Part shown: positions 9,561 through 19,400 of the stretch, in pieces | Numbering within the stretch: the stretch's first letter is position 1 | Layout: every line of letters starts with the position of its first letter | Assembly (NCBI GenBank): GCA_946699065.1 | Contig: CAMPDV010000129.1 | Coordinates: forward strand, 496,001-560,000 | Direction of reading: 5' to 3' | DNA: 64,000 nucleotides | Origin: Loxodes magnus | Lineage: Eukaryota > Ciliophora > Karyorelictea > Loxodida > Loxodidae | Notes under the pieces: generated by a model | Databases searched by the model: none | What the model was told of the DNA's origin: nothing | The model's input: the letters and a program-made list of their open reading frames with translations, nothing else | Program-made: the position numbers and the translations under genes

Positions 9561-12206
9561 TCACTTGTAGATTTTTTTCTTCTTTAAAGATTCTTCTGAT
9601 TCTAAATAATCAAAATTTGTCTTTTAGTCTCTTTAAAACATCTACGTGTCTAAGTTATCAAGTAGTTCATCTTCTGAATATAAAGCGCTATTCTAATCTT
9701 CCTCTTGTTAAGCTTCTTAATCATTTATATCTAGATTTTTTTATTTGTTTCCTTAATATTTATTATATTATTGTTAGAGTTGCTATATCTATTTGTTCTA
9801 TTACTACATAATTAACTTTAGATTTTCTTCATCTCTTGGAGACCATATATGGTTATAGAAATTATTGTCGTTCTTTTTTTGAATTTGTGTAGAGTGTCTA
9901 ACTTTTTCTGAAATTAGTATATTTTCTTACTTTAATGTGAGCTAGCCTATAGATTTGTTTTTACTTTTCATTAAAAGTTATCAATGTTAAATGTTTTTCT
10001 GCAGCTGATTCACACATTTTTCTTCTAGTATGCTTTTTTAAAAAAATTAAGCTCAAGCTTCATAAAGAGGAAGACATATATAACTAAGAAATCCTACTTA
10101 GCTTTTTGCAATGTGAGTTGTTTCTCTATCACAATACATTGAAACAGCCAATCCTTTCCTTTTTTCGAGATCTCCTTGTAAAAAGAATTCTTCACAGATT
10201 TTTAAACTTCATGAATGATGGATTTTTCATTCTTTAGCTGAGTGGCCAACATCAGCACATTTCAAAGCCGTTCTCAAAATTAAAAATTTGTCTTCAACTT
10301 TTTCAAGAGAAAACTCTTCATTTCATTCCTGAGCTTTAGCTTTGAATTTAGTAAAGTTCTCAAAGTGCTTAGACAAATCAGTTTCTAAAATCATTTGAAT
10401 TACTAGCTTTCTCACATATTAATAATCTCCAAACGATAAACTTTTCAAGATATCACTATTCTCCTTCTTCATTTCCTTAAAGGTGATTGAGCAGTGCAAA
10501 TTTTCTAAAACTGAAATATCATTATAAGTTAGAGCTAGCTCTTCTCCATTGTTTACTAAAAATCTATTGTTTAATGCGGGGTGTCCTGCATCATGGCCAA
10601 AGCATGCAATAATAACACCTAAATAGTCTAAATTATCTAAATGTTCTTTAATATCTGTATTAAATATAAAAAAGAACGTTGAGAAAGCTACATCAGTAGC
10701 ATGGATTTCATTGTGATATGGATTTTATTTGTACTGGCTTTCAATATTCTGGAAATATTATTTATATATCTTCTATTTAATTTTGAAGCTTTAATTCATT
10801 TTTAGAATATGCTTCATTATATAGCAAGCCAACACAGATAAACTCTTATTATTTGTCAGTGAGGCAAAGAAAAAAGTATCGAAGTTTCAATTTTTTCCGC
10901 ATTACTACATTAAATGTTAAAGTTAGGGTAATCCATAATCTTGAATTGTGCTTAGAGTTGAACTAAACGTTTTTTCTATTGATGATCTAATTTTCTTTTG
11001 GTTCTTAGAAACTTTTTCCAATTCATCTTTATGAATTTCAGGAGATAAGAAATTTTCCTATACGAACTAGATATCATCCTTATTAGCATACTAAATTCGA
11101 TTAATTTATTCATCAACATCTAAAACATACAAGTTTTCACTGGTAATTAAGACTTTTATGCATGACTTTATATCATTCGCTACATTTTTTAAGTTTTATT
11201 AAATATCTTAGAACATAATTATTTCAGAGCTTGCTTTTATAACATCTACTCCATTAAATAAAGTAGCTATCAGTTTTTCTATAGGGCTTGCTACATCAAT
11301 CTATTACTTTCGCTATTCAAGTTGCTGGGTTAGATTGGCTAATTTTTATGAGATAGTATCACTTTTATTTTTATTTTAGTGACTTGCTCAGTTCTATAAA
11401 TTATCGCTTATCCTAAGTTCCTCAGCTTTCTAATTTTTCCTTGAAACAAATACGTTCTTCATTATCTTTTGCTTTCTATAGGTATAGGAGCAAATTCAGC
11501 TACTTTGGATTATAAGTATAACTATATTAAAGATGGTTTGGCAATAGTCCTATTTCTTACTAATACTTGCAAGGAAATATAAAATGCATGTAGAATAGCA
11601 TGCCACTACTATACTCAAATAATTGCTCATTAAGACTTAAGGGCAAAAAAATAAAAATCCTACTATTACCATTGTATGGTCAAAACTTACATCTATAGTT
11701 CTGTCAAATAAGCCATTTAAAATTTGCTTATCAAATACTATCAAATAAGTTTAGATCAGCAATATTATGAAAGTTAATAGAAATGAAGATTTATTTCTTG
11801 CTTAATAGGAGATTGTGATTAGTTTAATTATTATAATCGAGAGAGCTAAAAGAGTTACCAAGATTATCAGCGAAGTAATTAGAATATCTTTGTCATTTTT
11901 TCAGTAGCTTAAGTTAATTATATCAGATAAGGCACATAGTAAAAGGCTTATAAAGATATAAAATAGTAGAATAAAGGAATTTTTTTTCAATTCTGGTGAG
12001 ATTTTACAGTCCTGATCTGATAGCAAATTTTCTTAGTATTCTTTTTGAAGTAATCTATTTTTGAAAAAAAGAGTGTTAGAATCTATATTTAGTTTAGGTT
12101 TCTCTTCACCTTCATAGTTATTTATATTCTTAGGAGCTAATCCATGCTTGGCCATACTAGCTTCTTAGGTTATCGAAAATTATTCAGAATAGTTAATATC
12201 TTTCAT
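9561..12206 (-). CDS. Six-TM 3',5'-cyclic-nucleotide phosphodiesterase
   Basis: 881 aa in one unbroken frame. It would hydrolyse cAMP and/or cGMP to the 5' monophosphate, with the catalytic domain in the cytosol; specificity cannot be read from the sequence. Residues 1-75 are a polar cytosolic N-terminus. About 77-240 hold six hydrophobic spans (near 77-96, 109-129, 140-158, 178-190, 196-216, 224-240). About 430-740 are the class I PDE catalytic domain: NWNFD near 440, signature YHNEIHATDV with H498 and H502, HDAGHP with H538 and D539, KCAD with D652, then EEFFLQGD. These His/Asp residues are the metal ligands and general acid of the family. The last ~140 residues are a Gln/Glu-rich tail. Nine in-frame TGA codons (at complement 11901, 11496, 11388, 10887, 10323, 10227, 10209, 10053 and 9981) encode Trp, several at invariant family positions. 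TGA 9561-9563 is the stop. Only one Trp is TGG. Confidence 0.96.
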
Positions 12207-12494
12207 TTTTATTATACTTAATTAACCAATGAAATTCTAAGGCACTATAGCTAAACGACTTCTTAATTTATTAGCTAATCTCTCTAAAATAATAGTACTA
12301 GCTCCTGTTAGCTGATATTATAATTGCATTTTTCAAGCTTTGTATTAGAATGCTAAAGGTTAGATAATACTTTTCATCTAGAATAATATAATTATAGTTA
12401 ATTTTAGTTATTTGTCTATTAACTCTTTCATGCGTACAATGATATAGATATCTATATATTTAACTTCCTTATTTAAGTATTCATAGGAATATGA

Positions 12495-13024
12495 ATATCT
12501 AAGAAAAGACTAATTTCAGATTTATTTCTTAATTACTCTTTAAAAGGAGAAACAGCCTTATTGGAAAATTCTTAATTTCCTATTTTTAGATAAATATTTA
12601 GCAGTTTAATAAACTGCCCTTTGAAGTATCAAAGCTTTATAGCATTATTCATCTATCAATCATTTTAATAGCTAAATCTCATAGATTACTTATAGTAGAT
12701 GGATTAGTTTAGGTATGTTACTAAATACAATTTAGAGGTGAAGGAGTTCTAATTAAAGGAATGCTAGTTTTATGCCAATTACTAAGCCAATATTCTTAAT
12801 AAAATTTACAAGAATTGAGCTTGTAAATAGCTGAAATGAAGTAATTGCAAAAGAAAAGCAAAATAGGAAGAATAGATTAAACTGATGAGAGAGATTTAAA
12901 TGGGGATGGAGAAAATAAAGAAAAGAGAGATTGTAATAAAAAGCTAAAAAATAGCTTGAAAGTTTACAAATAAATCATTAGAATTTAATAAAAATAGAAA
13001 ACTCAAAGAAAGAAAGAGACTTGA
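12495..13024 (+). CDS. Unrecognised protein, C-terminal part, one intron
   Basis: Removing a 23-nt intron (12713-12735) joins two stretches of good coding sequence in one frame. The upstream part is mixed hydrophobic, with a Leu/Ile/Phe-rich helical region. The downstream part passes through a segment with EGVLIKGMLVL into a charged Lys/Glu/Asp-rich coiled-coil tail ending at TGA 13022-13024 (next in-frame TGA at 13106). The EGVL segment recalls the last helices of TBC Rab-GAP domains, but too little matches to claim it. The 5' end is not resolved: the frame is open back to a TGA at 12492 and no good start ATG was found, so more exons or a missing base are likely. The gene is divergent from the phosphodiesterase. 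Confidence 0.42.
12713..12735 (+). other. 23-nt spliceosomal intron
   Basis: It begins GTATGT, contains TACTAA and ends TTTAG, close to textbook 5' splice site, branch point and 3' splice site. Its removal (phase 2) connects two frames that each look coding, whereas read-through shifts the frame. Support is weaker than for the VPS4 intron because the host protein is unrecognised. Confidence 0.6.
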
Positions 13025-13382
13025 AATTCACATTAACAAGGTTAGACTAAATAAAAATAAATAAATGCTCCATTAGAAAACAGCGAAAATGCTTGCTTGG
13101 TCTTCTGAAACTTCTGAAAACTAATTAATTTAAACTGATTTTAACTTGCTTTATTTGAATTGTCAAACTGCTTCCCTAAAGATTTTACTTAAAGCCTTAG
13201 TTTTATTAATAGTCTAAATAAAAATAATATATTTAAACTAAGCTAACAATATAATAGCATTCTCAAAATTAATACTAAGAAATAAAAGTTAGGAATGATT
13301 AGCTCACTTCAATTAATACATGCATCTTATAATTATAAATAAAGACTAATAGTTTCTTAATATTAGTAAATCCCTTGCTTCT

Positions 13383-14414
13383 ATGGGGTTGAAGAACTAG
13401 TAGAATACATTAATAACTTCTAGGGAAACTTAAATTAATTATTTAAATTCTTAATTCTATAAAGTAAGTCTAGATATAATAACTTACCATAGGCAGTCTT
13501 TTTAATCATCCAAATCTAAAATATATTATAATTATTAAGAAATTTACTAGATGAAGAGCTAAGTAAATTAAAGTGTAAAGCAATATAAAAAGGAACAATA
13601 TTGAATAACTATTTTAATATTAGTATAATCAAAGTAACTTAAATAGAAAGAAATGCTTATTAAGTTTATAGCACAAAAAACTAAATAAATAGATAATTTA
13701 AAAATTTACTTATTATGCTTTCAAGAAATTACTTGTTTGTTAGCATTTTAAGTATAAACGTTAATTTTTCTAAAGTGATGGTTAATTTCCTAAGATAAAT
13801 TGATAAATAGAATAAGATATGCTTAAATGTATTTTAAATTAAAGATTCTTAAGGAAAAGCAACAAGCAACTCTCAATTTTTAGATAACGCTTAGCAGAAA
13901 GGACATATTTTGACTGATAATCATAAATGCTGACTATAAACTAACTAAATATTAAGTATCAGAATAATTTATTTATTTAAAAATTACCTTCAAGTAATAA
14001 CTTAAAATATAGATAAAACTATTATTTCTATACTTTTAGAGGCATTTATTAATCTAATGAATATTTGATTATATTGCTCTATCATTTTTATTTCTTTATT
14101 ATTAATAAATTAGGCATTTTACAATAAATAAACTAGAAGCTTTCCTGTATTATTTATAAGGCTCTTAATTAATCTTTAGATAGGTTTAAAATTATAATAT
14201 TAATAAGAATTATAAAAGATATACATTTCTTTGTATAAGCATTTCAATGTATTTATCTAATTTAAGCATATTATTAGGCTACTTATTTATATATTTTAGT
14301 ATTTTTCATTTTTTTATCTTTATTTATTCATTTAGGTCATATATTTTGCTAATCAGACTCTATGTATTACTGCTTTAACTATTTAACCAATACACTTATT
14401 ATTTTCATAATTGA
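13383..14414 (+). CDS. Unrecognised multi-pass membrane protein, about 343 aa
   Basis: No family is recognised. The frame from ATG 13383 to TGA 14412-14414 includes TGA at 13602, 13776, 13911 and 14058, all in plausible Trp contexts. The first ~100 residues are polar, Gln/Lys/Ser-rich. The rest alternates Lys/Gln-rich loops with hydrophobic segments, the strongest in the last 110 residues. A second frame (ATG 13927 to TGA 14593-14595) is also open and protein-like, so the assignment is tentative. The frame chosen is better in the polar first half. The gene converges on the minus-strand gene that ends at 14623. Confidence 0.4.
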
Positions 14415-14622
14415 TGTCAATATTTTGTAAATAAAAAGATTAAAAGGTAACTAGCCACAAAAAAGAGTTGACAATAAGGAATTTTATATCATTTTGGTAA
14501 AGTATAAGTAAAGGCTTGAACAAAAAAATTAGGAGAATTATCAACTTAATAGTATGTTATCTAATTTAATTACTAGGAATTTAGAAAAACACTGAAATAA
14601 ACAAATAATATAAGCAATTCTT

Positions 14623-16261
14623 TCATTTTAAAATTATATAGATCTATAACTATATTAAATTATACAATTCTTATTCTTTATTTTCTTTATCATTTTCATT
14701 ATATTTAACTATCTTTTTTGAATAAGTCACTGAAGTAGAACTATCGAATTTTCTGTTTGTTTTTTTTATACTTCGCTTTCTTGTGAAAAGTTTTATCTTA
14801 AAAGAGCTTCTTTTCTTTTAATTTTTATTAGCTAGAATTATTCTGCTATGCTGCTAAAAGTTAGGGTTTGAGCCTCTTCAGTTTCAGAATTAAAAGAGCC
14901 GATTTTTGCTATTTATTAGTAACGCTTTTAATTCTAATTCATAATTTGATTTAAATTAGCTCTATTAGCTGGTTAATTGGTTTAATTAAGGAGAATCTTA
15001 ATCTTAAAGTCTGGAAAAATCCTTTGGCTTCTGTAACATAAAGTTAGGAATTATTTTAGTTTAATCTCAACTTTTTTCATCTTAAGTTTTGCTCGAAAAA
15101 GCTTAAATTACTTGTTGATTCTTATTGGACTTACTAGGATAACTAAGAATTCTGAATAATGTCAAATTTATAATGATTATTGTTTTTCCATATCTAAAGA
15201 TGACTTTAATCTGCCTTTTAATATTTTTACTTAAACAAAATATCATTACGCAATAATTGAGGCTATTGGTTATTATTATTCAGATTATTTTTCATATGAC
15301 AAAGAAATTTCTAATTAATATCTTCTTTTTTGTATCTTGAATTAATAGACAGAAATATTATATTACTTGTTCTATCGTTACCTTCTGGATGTAAGATATC
15401 TTTTGATATTTAGCTATTTTAAAGAGTTCAGTATCGCTTTTAGCGAGATTTATTAATTACTTTTCGTTCTGAATTTCATCTTGCTCAATCAAATTTCCTG
15501 TTCCTTTCTCATCTTCGTTCTTTATTTCCTAAATGCTTTTACTTCTGTAGTTTACTTAAAGAATTGGCTAAGCTCTTTTAAAGATTTCGTTGAAGTTATA
15601 TTAATCTTAAAATTTACCATAAGCTACTTAGCAAAATGAGTCTAATAATGAAAAAGAATTAGTAAGTTCTCCTTATTTTTCTTTATTGTCTTAAGGATTT
15701 TCTTCATTATAAGAGAAAGAATTTAGTTTCTAAACATTTTCTAGCCAAATAGTGGAGTGCTTTAAGATTATTCTTATTCATACCTTAATGATTGCTATTA
15801 GTTCTTTTCTTTCGTAAACCAAAGTTACTGTTGCTTTATCTATCTCTAAAACTGCTTAAAGTATGATTATTTCTTTTTATTAATAATATTTAAAATAATT
15901 TCTGCAGATTCCTCAATCATTAACTCTTCTAAATTTTTTGAATAGTTCTCTTCATTTGAATTGTGATTTTAGATAATTTTCACTATTAAAATAGCCATTT
16001 TAACAAACTATTTTTTCCTTTTCTACTTAATTGTATCTTTCTTATAATAGAAATAATAGATATAAAAATTAAAATATCTTGAATATTAGAGCATAATTGC
16101 ATAATTATTTCGAAAGTATCATTCAAATTATGCTTAAGTAAAGTTTTTATTTTCATTAAATCTCAATCAAGCTTCTTGTCTAAATTAATCTTAGCAAGTT
16201 ACTTGAATATCTTTTTCTTAAATTTCTTCTTTATAAATTGAGGAATTAATTGAGCTTTCAT
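14623..16261 (-). CDS. Unrecognised protein, about 546 aa, two apparent missing bases
   Basis: No family is recognised. From ATG at 16259-16261 the translation starts with a basic helix (MKAQLIPQFIKKKFKKK), then a hydrophobic segment near residues 65-80. Coding quality moves to another frame near 15990 (TTTT run) and again near 15865 (AAAAA run). Adding one base at each restores a continuous frame with acidic, Asn/Gln/Glu-rich sequence, and the total length becomes a multiple of three ending at TGA 14623-14625. About eight in-frame TGA codons are read as Trp. In the last 600 bases more than one frame looks coding, so the C-terminus is uncertain; TGA at 14727-14729 is an alternative end in another frame. 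It is divergent from the WD40 gene. The pattern suggests homopolymer errors in the assembly, although decay of a real gene cannot be excluded. Confidence 0.45.
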
Positions 16262-16458
16262 TTATAGCTTGAGCATTTCTAATATTTTCTTAAATAATTC
16301 CTTAAGAAAGCCTTTGACTATCTTATTTACTTTATGAAGTTAAGTTCTTGAGAAGTTCTAATTGATATAACCCTAATTATATAATTAGTTCTTATATTCT
16401 TTTCCTAAAAGTTGCTATTGGTTCTAATGCTCATTTCTATAGCCAGAACAATTAAAAT
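16262..16458. promoter_or_regulatory. Divergent intergenic region upstream of the WD40 gene
   Basis: If the WD40 frame starts at 16459, these 197 bp separate it from the divergent minus-strand gene and should hold both promoters. If the WD40 gene starts at 17197, the intergenic region is about 935 bp. Open frames continue through this stretch on both strands, so the boundary is inferred. No motif was identified. Confidence 0.25.
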
Positions 16459-19400
16459 ATGTTAAAATTCGTAAAATCCTAGTTATATATTTAAATTGTA
16501 CTTGATTAGATATCAATATAACGTTGACTGAGTTAATATTTAAAATTATAAGAGTAGATTTCTCAGTTTATAAATGGAACTAATCTCCTAAGTAAGTCTT
16601 TTAATCAATTTAGTGTATTATACTTAAAGGAAGCACACTTTAATTATTTATACTTGATCTATTATTCTTTTCGCAGAAGGTATAAGTTTCTTAGGAAACA
16701 TTCTTAGAAAAACCTGCTTTAGATTTATGAATATGATGTTTATTCGAATTTTAACATGAGGTTGATAAAATTTAGATGCTTTTACTAAAATATCTCTAAT
16801 ATGCTAAATTATATTTAGAAAGATTTAAATTAAAAATGCGTTATAAGAATCAGGAACTCTTAAATAGACATTTAAATTAAAATAAAAGAGCGTAAACATC
16901 ATTGTTTCTAAATGAACAAAAAAAAACTAGTTTTAATCTATAGAAAATGTTTAATTGAAAGCAGATGTAGAAGATTTAAATCGACATTACGTAAACAAGA
17001 CTATAAAATTTAATATTTAAATTTATAAGTCCTTTAAGTACTATTAAAGTAAATCAAATTTTAATATAAACACAATATTAAGCCTACGGTAAATCATATA
17101 TATAAAGTTTATTAAACATATATGGAGAAGAAACTGCTATATTTAAAAATATTAAACAAGTTTTAGAGATCTTTATTGTGATTTAATAGAATCTTTATGT
17201 ATATCAGAATTATTAGTTTTTTCTTACTAATAATAAATACTAAAAAGTAGTAATTAATTCTATTTTATAAACCAGTTTAATTGGTTGCGATCTCCAATGA
17301 TCAGAAGTTCATTATCTCCGGAAGTTGAGATAACTTTATCAAAGTCTGGGATTTCCAGACTGGAAGTTGTACTCGGACATTAAGTGGACATTCTTCAAGA
17401 GTTAATTCGGTTGCGATCTCCAATGATCAGAAGTTCATTATCTCCGGAAGTAGAGATAACTCTATCAAAGTCTGGGATTTCCAGACTGGAAGTTGTACTA
17501 GGACATTAAGTGGACATTCCTCTGGAGTTTATTCGGTTGCGATCTCCAATGATCAGAAGTTCATTATCTCCGGAAGTGATGATCACTCAATCAAAGACTG
17601 GGATTTCCAGACTGGAAGTTGTACTCGGACATTAAGTGGACATTCCTCTGGAGTTTATTCGGTTGCGATCTCCAATGATCAGAAGTTCATTATCTCCGGA
17701 AGTGATGATCACTCAATCAAAGACTGGGATTTCCAGACTGGAAGTTGTACTAGGACATTAAGTGGACTCTCCAAGGCAGATATTTCGGTTGCGATCTCCA
17801 ATGATCAGAAGTTCATTATCTCCGGAAGTTCTGATAATTCTATCAAAGTCTGTGATTTCCAGACTGGAAGTTGTACTCGGACATTAAGTGGACATTCCTC
17901 TGGAGTTTATTCGGTTGCGATCTCCAATGATCAGAAGTTCATTATCTCCGGAAGTGATGATCACTCTATCAAAGTCTGGGATTTCCAGACTGGAAGTTGT
18001 ACTCGGACATTAAGTGGACATTCCTCTTTAGTTAATTCGGTGGCGATCTCCAATGATCAGAAGTTCATTATCTCCGGTAGTTCTGATAACTCTATCAAAG
18101 TCTGGGATTTCCAGACTGGAAGTTGTACTCGGACATTAAGGGGACATTCCTCTTTAGTTAATTCGGTTGCGATCTCCAATGATCAGAAGTTCATTATCTC
18201 CGGAAGTTTAGATAACTCTATCAAAGTCTGGGATTTCCAGACTGGAAGTTGTACTAGGACATTAAGTGGACATTCCTCTGGAGTTTATTCGGTTGCGATC
18301 TCCAATGATCAGAAGTTCATTATCTCCGGAAGTTGAGATAACTCTATCAAAGTCTTGGATTTCCAGACTGGAAGTTGTACTAGGACATTAAGTGGACATT
18401 CCTCTGGAGTTTATTCGGTTGCGATCTCCAATGATCAGAAGTTCATTATCTCCGGAAGTGATGATCACTCTATCAAAGTCTTGGATTTCCAGACTGGAAG
18501 TTGTACTAGGACATTAAGTGGACATTCCTCAAGAGTTAATTCGGTTGCGATCTCCAATGATCAGAAGTTCATTATTTCCGGAAGTTTAGATAACTCTATC
18601 AAAGTCTGGGATTTCCAGACTGGAAGTTGTACTAGGACATTAAGTGGACATTCCTCTTATGTTTATTCGGTTGCGATCTCCAATGATCAGAAGTTCATTA
18701 TCTCCGGAAGTTGAGATAACTCTATCAAAGTCTTGGATTTCCAGACTGGAAGTTGTACTAGGACATTAAGTGGACATTCCTCTTTAGTTAATTCGGTTGC
18801 GATCTCCAATGATCAGAAGTTCATTATCTCCGGAAGTTGAGATAACTCTATCAAAGTCTTGGATTTCCAGACTGGAAGTTGTACTAGGACATTAAGTGGA
18901 CATTCCTCTGGAGTTTATTCGGTTGCGATCTCCAATGATCAGAAGTTCATTATCTCCGGAAGTTGAGATAACTCTATCAAAGTCTTGGATTTCCAGACTG
19001 GAAGTTGTACTAGGACATTAAGTGGACATTCCTCAAGAGTTAATTCGGTTGCGATCTCCAATGATCAGAAGTTCATTATCTCCGGAAGTTGAGATAACTC
19101 TATCAAAGTCTGGGATTTCCAGACTGGAAGTTGTACTCGGACATTAAGTGGACATTCCTCTTATGTTTATTCGGTTGCGATCTCCAATGATCAGAAGTTC
19201 ATTATCTCCGGAAGTTGAGATAACTCTATCAAAGTCTTGGATTTCCAGACTGGAAGTTGTACTAGGACATTAAGTGGACATTCCTCAAGAGTTAATTCGG
19301 TTGCGATCTCCAATGATCAGAAGTTCATTATTTCCGGAAGTTTAGATAACTCTATCAAAGTCTGGGATTTCCAGACTGGAAGTTGTACTAGGACATTAAG

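Noticed and set aside
9617-9811. Plus-strand open frame of 64 codons
   Set aside because: It lies antisense to the Gln/Glu-rich tail of the phosphodiesterase, which is in frame with conserved motifs.
12495-13024. TBC (Rab-GAP) domain
   Set aside because: Only one short segment resembles the end of a TBC domain; the catalytic Arg and Gln finger motifs were not found.
16318-16330. 13-nt intron GTAAATAAGATAG on the minus strand
   Set aside because: It was needed only for a start at 16434. A start at 16261 gives better coding sequence without it.
15650-16440. Upstream extension of the WD40 frame to 15.6 kb on the plus strand
   Set aside because: The frame stays open if TGA is read as Trp, but TGA density is at the chance level and the minus strand over this stretch has clearly better coding composition.
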